Shown here one piece after another: positions 54,091 through 63,476 of a stretch of DNA of 64,000 nucleotides. Source of the stretch: an uncultured Hyphomicrobiales bacterium. GTDB taxonomy: Bacteria > Pseudomonadota > Alphaproteobacteria > Rhizobiales > Ancalomicrobiaceae. Every line of letters begins with the position of its first letter. Positions within the stretch are counted from its first letter, which is position 1. Below the pieces are notes generated by a model that ran no database searches, was not told the DNA's origin, and was given only the letters and a program-made list of their open reading frames with translations. The stretch spans positions 1 through 64,000 of the forward strand of contig CAIYYN010000030.1 in assembly GCA_903930435.1 (NCBI GenBank), in the 5' to 3' direction. Position numbers and translations under genes: made by a program.

Positions 54091-57000
54091 ATGACTGATA
54101 CCAAGAAGACCCAAGACGCCGCGTCCACCCAGACGCGCGATTATTCCGAAACACTGTTTTTGCCCAAGACCGATTTCCCGATGCGCGCCGGACTGCCGGA
54201 AAAGGAGCCACTGATGCTCCAGCGCTGGGAAAAGATGGGCCTCTACAAGCGCCTGCGCGACCATGCCGCTGGCCGCGAGAAATTCGTGCTGCACGATGGC
54301 CCTCCCTATGCCAATGGCAACCTGCACATTGGTCACGCGCTGAACAAGATCCTGAAGGACGTCGTGACCCGCTCCAAGCAGATGGCGGGCTATGATTCCA
54401 ACTATGTCCCCGGCTGGGACTGCCACGGCCTGCCGATCGAGTGGAAGATCGAGGAGCAATACCGCGCCAAGAAGCTGGACAAGGATCAGGTCCCGGTCGT
54501 GGAATTCCGCAAGGAATGCCGCGCGTTTGCCAATCACTGGATCGGCGTACAGGCCGCCGAATTCAAGCGGCTGGGTGTTGAGGGCGATTTCGAGCGCCCC
54601 TACAAGACGATGGACTATGAGTCCGAGGCCGTCATCGCTGCCGAACTGCAGAAATTTGCCATGACCGGCCAGCTTTACCGTGGCTCCAAGCCCGTCATGT
54701 GGAGCGTCGTCGAGCGCACCGCGCTGGCAGAAGCCGAGGTTGAGTATCAGGATTATCAGTCGGACACGGTGTTCGTGAAGTTTCCTGTCACAAGTGGTCA
54801 CGATGCATTCGCTGGCGCTTCAGTCGTCATCTGGACCACAACCCCCTGGACGATGCCGGGCAACCGCGCGATCACCTATTCGCCCAAGGTTGCCTATGGC
54901 GTCTACGAAGTGACGGAATCTCCAGACGGCAATTGGGCAAAAGTCGGGGACAGGCTTATACTGGCCGACAAACTCGCCGAAGATGTCTTCAAGGCGGCAA
55001 AAGTTACCGGATTCAAGAAGGTGTCGGATGTCCCGACGGATCTGATCCCTTTAATCATCTGCGCACACCCGCTCGCCCATCTCGGCTACGACTTCCGGGT
55101 CCCGCTGCTTCATGGCGATCATGTCACGGATGATTCCGGTACGGGTTTCGTCCATACCGCGCCGGGTCATGGCCGAGAGGACTTTGAAGCCTGGATGGAT
55201 GCGGCGCGCGATCTCGAAGCGCGCGGCATCTCGCCTGCCATTCCCTTCACTGTGGATGATGCCGGCTACTATACCAAGGATGCGCCTGGCTTTGAAGGCG
55301 CACGCGTCATTGACGATAACGGCGAAAAGGGCGACGCCAACAAGCGGGTCATCGATGCGCTTGTTGCTGCCGGAAACCTGCTGGCGCGTGGTCGCCTGAA
55401 GCACCAGTATCCGCATTCCTGGCGGTCCAAGAAACCGATCATCTATCGCAACACCCCGCAATGGTTCGTGTACATGGACCGTGAGATCGGCGCGATGCCG
55501 GTTTCGGGTCCTTCCCCCGTTGCGGGGGAAGGTGGGCAACGCCCGGATGGGGGTTCAGCAGGCTCCGGACACTCAAGCACCCCTCACCCTGTCCCTCTCC
55601 CGCAAGGGGAGAGGGGACTCCAGTCGCACCAGCCCGGTTCAGCCGTCCCCTCTCCCCTTGCGGGAGAGGGACTGGGTGAGGGGTCGGCAAGCAAACACCT
55701 CTCCAACCACACCGACACGCTCCGCCACCGGGCGCTGGCGGCCATCGACGCGACCACCTTCTATCCGCCTGCGGGACAGAACCGTCTGCGCGGGATGATC
55801 GAGCAGCGGCCTGATTGGGTGCTGTCGCGCCAGCGCGCCTGGGGCGTGCCGATTGCTGTCTTCCGGCATACAGAGACCGGGGAACTCGCGCCGGGTCCCA
55901 ACTTTCCGCACAACGCGGCATTGACCAAGCGCGTCTATGAGGCCTTCGCCGCAGAAGGGGCTGACGCCTGGTTTGAGGACAACGCGAAAGAGCGGTTCCT
56001 CGGCGGCCTCGTCAATGACCTTGAGCCTTGGGAAAAGGTCCGCGACATTCTGGACGTCTGGTTCGACTCCGGTTCGACGCATGCCTTCGTGTTGCGCAAG
56101 CGCCCTGACCTGAAATGGCCAGCCGACATGTATCTGGAAGGGTCCGACCAGCATCGCGGCTGGTTCCATTCCTCGCTCTTGGAATCCTGCGGCGTCAATG
56201 GTCGCGCACCCTATGATTCCGTGCTGACCCATGGCTTCGTCATGGCAGAGGACGGCCGCAAGATGTCGAAGTCGCTCGGCAACATCGTCTCGCCGCAGGA
56301 TGTCATCAAGCAATCCGGTGCCGATATCCTGCGGCTCTGGGTCGTGACGTCGGATTATTCCGACGATCTGCGGATCGGGCCGGAGATCCTGAAGACGAAT
56401 TCCGAGAATTACCGCAAGATGCGCAACACCATCCGCTGGATGCTGGGCACGCTGACGCATTGGGATGCGTCGCTCGAAATTCCCCACGCAGACATGCCGG
56501 AACTGGAGCGCTATCTCCTCCATCGGCTGACGGAAATCGACGCCACGGTTCGCGAAGCCTATGCCGAATATGACTTCAAGCGGGTGGTTCAGGCGGTCTC
56601 GACCTTCATGATCGTCGATCTCTCGGCGTTCTATTTCGATATCCGCAAGGACGCACTTTACTGCGACGCATGGTCATCGCCGACCCGCCGTGCCGCGCTG
56701 ACCGTCGTCGACAAGCTGTTCCGCTCACTCGTTGTCTGGCTCGCACCCATGCTGCCGTTCACGATGGAAGAAGCCTGGCTGGATCGCTTCCCCGGCGAGG
56801 ATGCCTCGGTGCATTTCGAGGTGTTCCCGGAATTGCCGGCGAGTTGGCAGAACGAGGCGCTCGCCGAACGCTGGACAAAAATCCGCCGCGTCCGTCGCGC
56901 TGTGACAGGCGCGCTCGAACTGGAACGCGCCGCCAAGCGCATCGGGTCGTCACTGGAAGCCGCCCCAGTCGTCCATATCGCCGACGCCGATCTGCTGGCA

Positions 57001-57261
57001 GCTATCAAGGATGTTGATCTCGCCGAAATTGCCATCACTTCGGGTGCGGAGGTGGTTGCAGGCGATGGTCCGGCAGACGCGATCCGGATTGACGAGGTCG
57101 CAGGCGTCGCCGTCGTGCCAGCTCTTGCCAAGGGCACCCGCTGCGCCCGGTCATGGCGTGTGACGACCGATGTCGGCTCCGATCCCGCCTACCCTGACCT
57201 GTCAGCCCGCGATGCCCAGGCCATGCGGGAATTCGACGCGCGCAAGGGGGCAGCTGTTTGA
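54091..57261 (+). CDS. ileS: Isoleucyl-tRNA synthetase containing an in-frame palindromic-repeat insertion
   Basis: IleRS charges tRNA-Ile. HIGH is at residues 79-82 (GNLHIGHAL), the CP1 editing domain is intact ([19 protein letters not shown]), KMSKS is near 724 ([10 protein letters not shown]), and the C-terminal anticodon domain is complete, so the gene should be functional. Between [14 protein letters not shown] and [12 protein letters not shown], which are nearly adjacent in other alphaproteobacterial IleRS, about 70 residues rich in Gly, Pro and Ser are inserted (residues about 468-540), coded by repeat DNA. Length is 1056 instead of about 990. ATG 54091 is chosen over TTG 54055. lspA overlaps the stop codon. 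Confidence 0.95.
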   Translation: MTDTKKTQDAASTQTRDYSETLFLPKTDFPMRAGLPEKEPLMLQRWEKMGLYKRLRDHAAGREKFVLHDGPPYANGNLHIGHALNKILKDVVTRSKQMAGYDSNYVPGWDCHGLPIEWKIEEQYRAKKLDKDQVPVVEFRKECRAFANHWIGVQAAEFKRLGVEGDFERPYKTMDYESEAVIAAELQKFAMTGQLYRGSKPVMWSVVERTALAEAEVEYQDYQSDTVFVKFPVTSGHDAFAGASVVIWTTTPWTMPGNRAITYSPKVAYGVYEVTESPDGNWAKVGDRLILADKLAEDVFKAAKVTGFKKVSDVPTDLIPLIICAHPLAHLGYDFRVPLLHGDHVTDDSGTGFVHTAPGHGREDFEAWMDAARDLEARGISPAIPFTVDDAGYYTKDAPGFEGARVIDDNGEKGDANKRVIDALVAAGNLLARGRLKHQYPHSWRSKKPIIYRNTPQWFVYMDREIGAMPVSGPSPVAGEGGQRPDGGSAGSGHSSTPHPVPLPQGERGLQSHQPGSAVPSPLAGEGLGEGSASKHLSNHTDTLRHRALAAIDATTFYPPAGQNRLRGMIEQRPDWVLSRQRAWGVPIAVFRHTETGELAPGPNFPHNAALTKRVYEAFAAEGADAWFEDNAKERFLGGLVNDLEPWEKVRDILDVWFDSGSTHAFVLRKRPDLKWPADMYLEGSDQHRGWFHSSLLESCGVNGRAPYDSVLTHGFVMAEDGRKMSKSLGNIVSPQDVIKQSGADILRLWVVTSDYSDDLRIGPEILKTNSENYRKMRNTIRWMLGTLTHWDASLEIPHADMPELERYLLHRLTEIDATVREAYAEYDFKRVVQAVSTFMIVDLSAFYFDIRKDALYCDAWSSPTRRAALTVVDKLFRSLVVWLAPMLPFTMEEAWLDRFPGEDASVHFEVFPELPASWQNEALAERWTKIRRVRRAVTGALELERAAKRIGSSLEAAPVVHIADADLLAAIKDVDLAEIAITSGAEVVAGDGPADAIRIDEVAGVAVVPALAKGTRCARSWRVTTDVGSDPAYPDLSARDAQAMREFDARKGAAV
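55510..55552 (+). repeat. Two-hairpin palindromic repeat, copy R3 (in ileS)
   Basis: CCTTCCCCCG-ttg-CGGGGGAAGG (55510-55532) is a perfect 10-bp stem, followed by T and a second stem GGGC-aac-GCCC (55534-55544). This is the same arrangement as R1 (12.4 kb) and R2 (27.1 kb), with stem bases changed in compensating fashion. Confidence 0.75.
55580..55618 (+). repeat. 39-bp repeat R4 (in ileS)
   Basis: The unit begins CCCCTCACCCTGTCCC and ends GGGGAGAGGGGAC. It contains its own hairpin, CCCTCTCCC-gcaa-GGGGAGAGGG. The reverse complement of R5 matches it at 38 of 39 positions. Translated it reads approximately [12 protein letters not shown]. Confidence 0.9.
55645..55683 (-). repeat. 39-bp repeat R5, inverted copy of R4 (in ileS)
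   Basis: The inverted partner of R4, 26 bases downstream, differing at one base (A for T at unit position 11). Together R4 and R5 could form a 39-bp stem in the ileS mRNA, or each could fold alone. Translated it reads approximately [13 protein letters not shown]. Confidence 0.9.
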
Positions 57262-57764
57262 CGACGATGGCAACGCCGCGCCTGAGCGCAAGCGGGATTG
57301 GCTGGATCGTCGCGGTCTTGTCGCTCGCGATCGATCAGATCTCGAAACATTGGGTTCTGGGCACCCTGCATCTTGTTGAAGGGGGCGAGGCCGTGAGCCT
57401 GGCACCATTCGCCGAACTGCGGCTGGTGTGGAACCACGGAATCTCCTACGGTCTGCTGCAACAAGGCACAGATCTGGGTCGCTGGCTCCTGGTTGGCATT
57501 TCCGTCTCGGCAGCGGTTGGTCTGGCGATCTGGCTGGGACGAACCGCAAGTTGGCTGGTCGCGGCGTCTGTCGGCCTCATCCTGGCTGGTGCGATCGGCA
57601 ACGCGATCGACCGGACCATTTACGGAGCAGTCATCGATTTCATCTATCTGTTCTCGCCGGACAGATCGTTCAAATGGTTCGTGTTCAATATAGCGGATGC
57701 TACGATCGTTGCCGGGGTTGTTGGTCTGCTGTATGATAGTCTCTTCAGTAGCCGGAATACTTGA
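57258..57764 (+). CDS. lspA: Lipoprotein signal peptidase (signal peptidase II)
   Basis: LspA cleaves the signal peptide of prolipoproteins in the inner membrane. Four membrane helices are visible; the catalytic aspartates are in GAIGNAIDR (about residue 118) and FNIADATI (about 147), and [11 protein letters not shown] and [10 protein letters not shown] are conserved. TTG 57258 has AAGGGGG seven bases upstream and overlaps the ileS stop; ATG 57267 is the alternative with worse spacing. ileS-lspA is a conserved pair. Two lipoprotein genes in this window would be among its substrates. Confidence 0.95.
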   Translation: MTTMATPRLSASGIGWIVAVLSLAIDQISKHWVLGTLHLVEGGEAVSLAPFAELRLVWNHGISYGLLQQGTDLGRWLLVGISVSAAVGLAIWLGRTASWLVAASVGLILAGAIGNAIDRTIYGAVIDFIYLFSPDRSFKWFVFNIADATIVAGVVGLLYDSLFSSRNT

Positions 57765-57849
57765 TAAACAATGCCCTATGCGCGCCATAAATGGCGGGCA
57801 GATGTTTCGTCCGGCGTAATTTGCGCACCAGATGTGGAGTGGGAATTCT

Positions 57850-58503
57850 GTGACAGACAAGCTCATGAAACGATTTTCGCTGATCGGCGTCGTTGCGCTC
57901 GGCTTGTCGATGCAGGCCTGTGCTCATGGCGAGTTCACCGACGAAGGCGCGAGTGAACTTCCTGCCGCAGACGAAGGCAACATGGCAAAGTCGATCCTCA
58001 TCGCGATGGGCGCTATTGAAGATCCCCATCCTCCGGCTGGTCCAAAATTTCAGCCTCGTCCGCCCCTGGTTGTGCCTCCGCAGCGTTCGCTTCCGGCTCC
58101 TGTCGATGAGGATGCCATGCTCGCGAACAAGAGATTCCCGGTCGATCCGGAGAAGCGGGCCGCTGATGAGCGTGCAGCAAAGCTTAAAGCGGCAAACGCT
58201 GAAGGCGACACGAACAAGGTGCTCACGGTCGAAGAGCAGGCACGCTACAAGGATCTGCCTGTTGGTGCCCCTGGTCCCCATGTCGACGATCGCGACGCGT
58301 CTCGGCCGTTGAAGCCTTGGGAACTTGATGGCACGGCTCAGGCGAAAGCGCTTGAAGCTGCGACAAGTTCAGGCGGCCCGCGCGCCAAGCAGCAGTCACT
58401 GTTGGCACCACCCGAAGATTACCGCACGCCGTCGCCAAAGGCACCGCTGGAGTCGCCTCCAACGGGACTCGCAGCCATGAAGCCTAGCTGGTGGCCCTTC
58501 TGA
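57850..58503 (+). CDS. Proline-rich lipoprotein, unknown function
   Basis: GTG 57850, with GGGA five bases upstream, gives 217 residues; ATG 57865 lacks a ribosome site. The signal ends in a lipobox GLSMQAC (cysteine about residue 24), so the product is lipid-anchored, probably processed by the LspA encoded just upstream. The mature part is rich in Pro, Ala, Lys and Glu with no enzymatic motif (VVPPQRSLPAPVDED, RFPVDPEKRAADERAAK). In other alphaproteobacteria a DUF3035-type lipoprotein gene often stands between lspA and the M16 pair; this may be its equivalent. Confidence 0.8.
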   Translation: MTDKLMKRFSLIGVVALGLSMQACAHGEFTDEGASELPAADEGNMAKSILIAMGAIEDPHPPAGPKFQPRPPLVVPPQRSLPAPVDEDAMLANKRFPVDPEKRAADERAAKLKAANAEGDTNKVLTVEEQARYKDLPVGAPGPHVDDRDASRPLKPWELDGTAQAKALEAATSSGGPRAKQQSLLAPPEDYRTPSPKAPLESPPTGLAAMKPSWWPF

Positions 58504-58789
58504 TAGGGATTGCTTGCAAGGTTCGCACTGAGACTATCTGGAATGGCTCCGGTCAAAAGTCATCCTGCGCTGCAGTTCATTCGACGGCTTCAATTGCTGA
58601 CTTGAAAGCGTCCTGCCCCCGCCTAAATGATGCCACTTGCGTGTCGCACGACACGGCATGGTGCTGCGCGTTGTCTTTTTGCCGAAGAGCGGGCTCCATC
58701 CCTCGATTTTCAGCAGAAGGCCCTTGGCTGGACGCGGAGAATCAACAACCTGTCTAGGCCTTGCTCCAACCTGAACGGTACACTCAACC

Positions 58790-60358
58790 ATGCGGATTCT
58801 GATGCGCCGAGACGTACGACCATCATCCAGTTCATCTGTCCCCGTGCGACCTTCGAGCCTTGGTCGTGTGATCCATGCGCTGCTTTTTGTCGCTGGTTTG
58901 TTGGGTGCCACCGGTGCATCCGCAGGCGCGGCAGAGGCACCTGCGCCCCAGCCGACGGTCGTCGCCGCTCCGGCTTCACCGGTCATCGGTCCCAATGTGA
59001 GCTCCTTCACATTGGCAAACGGGTTAGAGGTCGTTGTCATTCCGGACACGCGTTCGCCCGTCGTGACGCACATGATCTGGTACAAGATTGGTGCAGCCGA
59101 TGAGCCGCGTGGCAAGTCAGGAATTGCCCATTACCTAGAACACCTCATGTTCAAGGGAACAGCGGCCAACCCGAACGGAGCCTTTTCGTCCAAGGTCTCA
59201 CGTATCGGCGGGCAGGAAAACGCTTTCACGTCGAGCGATTATACCGCCTATTTCCAGCGCGTTGCAAAAGATCATCTCGGTCTGGTGATGGAACTCGAAG
59301 CCGACCGGATGCAAAATCTGGTTCTGTCGGAGGCTACCGCTCGACCTGAGTTGCAGGTGATTCTTGAAGAGCGCAGCATGCGGGTCGACAGTGATCCATC
59401 TGCCCTTCTTGGCGAAGCGGTCGACGATGCCCTGTTTCTGAATCACCCCTATCGAATTCCGATCATTGGCTGGCGTCATGAGATGGAGACGCTGAACTAT
59501 CAGGACGCCCTCGATTTCTACAATCGCTATTACACGCCTCAGAACGCTATCCTCGTTGTCGCCGGTGACGTCGATGAAGCCACTGTTCGCAAACTTGCCG
59601 AGGACACCTATGGCAAGGTGCCGCAGCGGGCGAATCCCGGTCCACGGATCAGAACCAAGGAACCGGAAGCGAATGCCCTGCGCAGCGTGACCTATCGGGA
59701 TGAGCGCGTGTCACAGCCCTCGTTCCGTCGCGCCTGGATCGTGCCCTCGGCGCATACCGCTGCCGCCAATGAATCCGAGGCGCTGGAGGTGCTGTCGGAG
59801 ATCCTGGGAGCTTCAACGACGAGCCGAATGTACCATGAAGTCGTGCTCGGGCCAGAACTCGCGACATCTGCTGGCAGTTATTACGAGTCCAATGCGTGGG
59901 ACTCAAACAAGTTCCTCGTCTACGCCACGCCCCGTGACGGTGTGACGCTTGACCAGGTGCAGGAGGCTGTCGAAAAGGTCATAGGCGAAATCGCCAAGGA
60001 TGGCCCGACCGAGGCCGAACTGAACCGCGCCAAACACAAGGTCGTGGCCCAAGCCGTTCATGCGCAGGACAATCAGGGCACTCTGGCCCGCATCTTCGGG
60101 CAAGCGATCGCCACAGGTCAAAGCGTTGCAGACGTCCAGACGTGGCCATCGCGGATCTACAAAGTCACGGCAGCCGACGTAAAGGCTGTCGCGGAGAAGT
60201 ATTTCACGCCGGAACGCGGCGTTACCGGCTTTCTCGTGAATGGCCCCAATCCCGTTGCAAAGCGGACGGCCGCCAATCTGTCCCATGCGCCGTTCCCGTC
60301 GGGCCCGATCAGGGCCATTCCGGAACTCGACACTGCAGCTCGAAGGATGATCCCATGA
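58790..60358 (+). CDS. Exported M16 zinc metallopeptidase, catalytic partner
   Basis: After a signal or anchor (hydrophobic about residues 28-45, GASAGAAEA) comes an M16 peptidase with the inverted zinc motif H114-Y-L-E117-H118 (AHYLEHLMFKG) and a distal Glu in VILEERSMRVD (about 190), so it is active. Length 522. Its last four bases overlap the next gene, which encodes an M16 protein without the zinc motif; such active/inactive pairs form heterodimers in other bacteria. It should act in the periplasm on short peptides or protein tails. Confidence 0.92.
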   Translation: MRILMRRDVRPSSSSSVPVRPSSLGRVIHALLFVAGLLGATGASAGAAEAPAPQPTVVAAPASPVIGPNVSSFTLANGLEVVVIPDTRSPVVTHMIWYKIGAADEPRGKSGIAHYLEHLMFKGTAANPNGAFSSKVSRIGGQENAFTSSDYTAYFQRVAKDHLGLVMELEADRMQNLVLSEATARPELQVILEERSMRVDSDPSALLGEAVDDALFLNHPYRIPIIGWRHEMETLNYQDALDFYNRYYTPQNAILVVAGDVDEATVRKLAEDTYGKVPQRANPGPRIRTKEPEANALRSVTYRDERVSQPSFRRAWIVPSAHTAAANESEALEVLSEILGASTTSRMYHEVVLGPELATSAGSYYESNAWDSNKFLVYATPRDGVTLDQVQEAVEKVIGEIAKDGPTEAELNRAKHKVVAQAVHAQDNQGTLARIFGQAIATGQSVADVQTWPSRIYKVTAADVKAVAEKYFTPERGVTGFLVNGPNPVAKRTAANLSHAPFPSGPIRAIPELDTAARRMIP

Positions 60359-61695
60359 ACGTCGTCATCACCGCACGCAGGGTCACGGTTAACCTGATGC
60401 AGGCTGCGCTGCTTGGCCTGTCATTGGTTGGCGTAGCCGCCTTCGGTGCCCAGCAGGCCGAAGCCGCCAAAATTCAGCGGGTCGTCAGCCCGGGCGGGAT
60501 CGAGGCCTGGCTCCAGGAAGAACACACGGTTCCACTCATCACCGTCAGTTTTGGCTTCAAGGGCGGCAACAGCCAGGAGCCGCAAGGGAAAGAAGGCGTC
60601 GCCAATCTGCTCACCGCCCTGTTCGATGAGGGTGCCGGCGACATGGAAGGACAGGCGTTTCAATCCGCTGAAGAAGATCTGTCGATGCAGCTGTCCTTCT
60701 CGCAGGATCGCGATGGATTTTACGGTGAATTCAAGGCCCTGACCGAAAATCGCGATGCCTCTTTCAACCTCTTGGCTCTCGCGGTATCCAAGCCTCATTT
60801 CGCCGATGAGGCCGTTGGTCGCATGAAAGCGGATGTGGGGGCGCAGTTGCGGCGCGAGTCGCAAAGCCCCGATGCCATCGCCGGCAATGCCTGGGTAAAG
60901 CTGGCTTTTCCGGGGCATCCCTATGGACGCCCCGGTGACGGAACCGAGGCGACGCTGAAGCAGCTCGCGCGCGCCGATGTCCTCGACTATTACAAGCGCA
61001 TCTTTGCCCGCGATGGCTTGCACGTCGGCGTCGTCGGAGACATCGACGCAGCGACGCTGGCCCCGCTTCTCGACAAGGTGTTTGGTAGCCTGCCGGAAAA
61101 GCAATCGCTTCTGCCAGTCGCCGACGTTACGCCGAAGTCAGGGACGGTCTCGATCACCTACCAGACCCCGCAGACAATCATCCGCTTCGGAACTCCAGGC
61201 CCCAAGCGGACCGATCCGGATTTCATGGCCACCTATCTCATGAATTACATTCTGGGCGGCGGCGAATTCGCGTCGTGGCTTTACAAGGAAGTTCGCGAAA
61301 AGCGGGGGCTGGCCTATTCAGTCGATACCGCAGTCGCGCCGCACAAGCATGCCGGGTTGTGGGTTGGCGGCGTCGGCACCCGTGGTGAAAAGGCAAATGA
61401 AAGCCTTGATATTATTCGTCAGCAGATCAAGCGCATGGCGGAGACCGGTCCGACACAGGCTGAACTGGATGCAGCCAAGGCCTATGTGATTGGCAGCTAT
61501 GGCCTGCGCTTTGATACGTCCGACAAGATCGCCAGCCAACTACTGGCAGTTCAGATTGACAACCTGGGCATTGATTATTTCGACCGCCGCAATGCCGAGG
61601 TTCAGGCGGTGACGCTAGATCAGGTCAAGGCAGCCGCCAGCAAGTATCTGTCTGGCGAACTGGCCATCGTGATCGTCGGTCCGCCAGTGAACTGA
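60355..61695 (+). CDS. Exported M16 family protein, non-catalytic partner
   Basis: A signal peptide (about residues 1-38, ending QQAEA) precedes an M16 fold. Where the active paralogue has HYLEH this protein has NLLTALFDEGAGDM, so it cannot bind zinc. The substrate-gripping region is kept: LGGGEFASWLYKEVREKRGLAYSVD (about residue 305). Length 446. The start at 60355 overlaps the stop of the active partner (ATGA), which points to a one-to-one complex; longer versions of the frame lie inside the upstream gene. Confidence 0.92.
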   Translation: MNVVITARRVTVNLMQAALLGLSLVGVAAFGAQQAEAAKIQRVVSPGGIEAWLQEEHTVPLITVSFGFKGGNSQEPQGKEGVANLLTALFDEGAGDMEGQAFQSAEEDLSMQLSFSQDRDGFYGEFKALTENRDASFNLLALAVSKPHFADEAVGRMKADVGAQLRRESQSPDAIAGNAWVKLAFPGHPYGRPGDGTEATLKQLARADVLDYYKRIFARDGLHVGVVGDIDAATLAPLLDKVFGSLPEKQSLLPVADVTPKSGTVSITYQTPQTIIRFGTPGPKRTDPDFMATYLMNYILGGGEFASWLYKEVREKRGLAYSVDTAVAPHKHAGLWVGGVGTRGEKANESLDIIRQQIKRMAETGPTQAELDAAKAYVIGSYGLRFDTSDKIASQLLAVQIDNLGIDYFDRRNAEVQAVTLDQVKAAASKYLSGELAIVIVGPPVN

Positions 61696-61720
61696 GACTG
61701 CGCCGGTACTCCAATAGATA

Positions 61721-61752
61721 GCCCCCCTCAGGCTGGCTTGTCCGAGGGGGCT
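61721..61752. terminator. Stem-loop between convergent M16 and universal stress genes
   Basis: AGCCCCCCTC ... GAGGGGGCT forms a GC-rich stem of about nine pairs with a 13-base loop, 25 bases after the M16 partner and 13 bases past the stop of the minus-strand stress protein gene. It is suited to end transcription from both sides, although no T-run follows. Confidence 0.6.
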
Positions 61753-61765
61753 TCAGGGATCGGCT

Positions 61766-62599
61766 TCAATGCGCCATCAGCACCGGCACAGTCATTGTGC
61801 GCAGGATGTCCCGCGTTGCCCCGCCAAACACGGCTTCCCGCATCCAGCTGTGGCCGTAGGCTCCCATGATGACCAGATCATAGGCATTGTCCGAGGCATG
61901 ATTGAGGATTGCATCAGCCACCGGAATGCCGCTGCCAGGCATCGTTTTGATCGTGACGGACAACCCGTGACGCGCAAGCCACGTGGCGATATCGGCACCG
62001 GGTTCTCCAGGCAGTTTCGTGGCATTGCCGATCATCAGGATCGTAATCTCGGCTGATTTTGGCAGGAAGGGAAGTGCATCGCGGATCGCCCTCGCAGCTG
62101 GTCGGCTGCCGTCCCAACCGATGAGCACCTTGTCCATCTTGAGGGGCGCTTTGGCGATATAAGGAATGATCAGCACGGGCGCGATGCCCTCATAGAGAGC
62201 AGCCTCGATCAGGACATCCCGCAAGGGCTCGGCCTGATCCGGATTCTCCTGGCCGATCACGACAAGATCGGATAACCGCGCACTCATGACGAACCCATGC
62301 GGGATGCCGCCCATGAGCACTTCGTTGGTTCGGATTTCACGGCTGATCGATGAACGCCGCGCCAATTCCTCGAACCGGTCTGCCGCCACCTTCGCCCGGT
62401 CGAGCGAATCCTGACGCGCACTTTCAATCAGATCAATCGGGACTGGAGCGACCACGAAGCCGGTGACAACAGGATCAACCGCCAGCGAAATCGCCGTCAG
62501 ATGTGCTCCTGTCTTCTCGGCCAGGCCGATGGCGAATTCCGTCGCAGGGCCTGGACGGTCTGCTAGATCGAGAAGCACGAGAATGTCTTTGGGTGTCAT
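61766..62599 (-). CDS. Universal stress protein with tandem UspA domains
   Basis: Two UspA-like domains: residues about 1-145 (DILVLLDLADRPGPATEFAIGLAEKTGAHL, VVIGQENPDQAEPLRD) and 150-277 (VLIGWDGSRPAARAIRDALPFL, VIMGAYGHSWMREAVFGGATRDIL). The second has the ATP-binding pattern G-x2-G-H...G-x-T; the first is degenerate. ATG 62599 is preceded by GGAGG at five bases and gives 277 residues; upstream ATGs are not supported. Role inferred as a stress or energy-state binding protein. Confidence 0.92.
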   Translation of the reverse strand: MTPKDILVLLDLADRPGPATEFAIGLAEKTGAHLTAISLAVDPVVTGFVVAPVPIDLIESARQDSLDRAKVAADRFEELARRSSISREIRTNEVLMGGIPHGFVMSARLSDLVVIGQENPDQAEPLRDVLIEAALYEGIAPVLIIPYIAKAPLKMDKVLIGWDGSRPAARAIRDALPFLPKSAEITILMIGNATKLPGEPGADIATWLARHGLSVTIKTMPGSGIPVADAILNHASDNAYDLVIMGAYGHSWMREAVFGGATRDILRTMTVPVLMAH

Positions 62600-62680
62600 G
62601 AGAGCCTCCATCACCGGGCGCTTGGGCCCGCTTCTTGAGTCAACCATGCACCCAAAGACACCGGGCTGCGTTGACAGGTA

Positions 62681-63460
62681 TCAAATCGCGCCGGGGAATC
62701 GCCCACCGTCGATCAACACGTTCTGGCCCACGATAAAGCCTGCGTGCACCGAGCACAGGAAGGCGCAGGCGCGACCGAATTCGTCGGGATAGCCGACGCG
62801 ACCTGTCGGGTTGGTTGCCCGGAAGCCGTCCATAACCTGTTCGGCGCTCTTGCCACTCTTGTTGGCTTCATTGGCGGCATTCGCCCACAGGCGATCTGTT
62901 TCGAAATGGCCGGGCAGCAGATTGTTGATGGTCACACCGTCCTTTGCGACCTGACGCGACAGCCCGGCAATGAAACCCGTCAAGCCCGAGCGCGCACCAT
63001 TCGACAGACCGAGCGCCGGAATGGGTGCGCGAACGGCACCTGACGTGATGTTGATGATACGGCCAAACTTGCGCGCAGCCATGCCATCAACCACTGCCTT
63101 GATGAGCATGATCGGGGTGATCATATTGGCCCCGACTGCCTTTTCCCAGACGGCCTCGTCCCACTCCCGGAAGTCACCGGGCGGCGGACCACCGGCATTG
63201 TTGATCAGGATATCCGGGCTCGGCATGACGGCGAGGATCGCAGCGCGCCCTTCCGCCGTTGTCACGTCACCGGCAACCGTGTGAACGGTTCCACCCGTCG
63301 CAGTCCTAATGTCTGCTGCAGTTGCCTCCAGTTGATCACGACCGCGCGCCGTGATCAGGACCTCCACGCCTTCAGCGGCGAGGTTTTCCGCGCAGGCGCG
63401 GCCCAAGCCCTTCGATGCGGCGCACACAATTGCCTTCTTGCCTTTGAGTCCCAGATCCAT
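62681..63460 (-). CDS. SDR family oxidoreductase with atypical active site
   Basis: A Rossmann-fold SDR of 259 residues. The cofactor loop is CAASKGLGRACA and NNAGGPPP is the conserved structural motif. Ser140 (ITSGAVRAP) is present, but the usual Y-x-x-x-K is S153-x-x-x-R157 (LSNGARSG). A recognised subgroup of FabG-like SDRs (BKR-like, with LSNxxR) lacks a perfect catalytic tetrad, and this protein fits it. ATG 63460 gives the normal length; the frame is open further into xseA. It starts 16 bases after the xseA stop and is probably cotranscribed. Confidence 0.88.
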   Translation of the reverse strand: MDLGLKGKKAIVCAASKGLGRACAENLAAEGVEVLITARGRDQLEATAADIRTATGGTVHTVAGDVTTAEGRAAILAVMPSPDILINNAGGPPPGDFREWDEAVWEKAVGANMITPIMLIKAVVDGMAARKFGRIINITSGAVRAPIPALGLSNGARSGLTGFIAGLSRQVAKDGVTINNLLPGHFETDRLWANAANEANKSGKSAEQVMDGFRATNPTGRVGYPDEFGRACAFLCSVHAGFIVGQNVLIDGGRFPGAI

Positions 63461-63476
63461 GGTCTTCGTCCTTTGC

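Larger units (their letters stand above)
55494..55710 (+). repeat. Composite palindromic-repeat insertion within ileS
   Basis: About 210 bases consisting of repeat R3, a spacer, R4, a 26-base spacer and R5. The translated segment runs from about [14 protein letters not shown] to SKHLSNHT with no stop codon and keeps the frame. It falls at a surface loop just after the CP1 domain returns to the Rossmann fold. Exact borders need an uninserted relative; those given come from recall of the family pattern. Confidence 0.85.

Noticed and set aside
55510-55683. A CRISPR array for the repeats in ileS
   Set aside because: The units are palindromic, few, in inverted orientation, unevenly spaced and inside a coding frame; no cas genes are near.
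55494-55710. ileS as a pseudogene because of the repeat insertion
   Set aside because: No stop or frameshift is present, all catalytic and editing motifs are intact on both sides, and the gene is essential with no second copy in the window.
60355-61695. The second exported M16 protein as a broken peptidase gene
   Set aside because: Absence of the zinc motif is the normal state of the non-catalytic partner; the frame, signal peptide and substrate-gripping region are intact and the start is coupled to the active partner.
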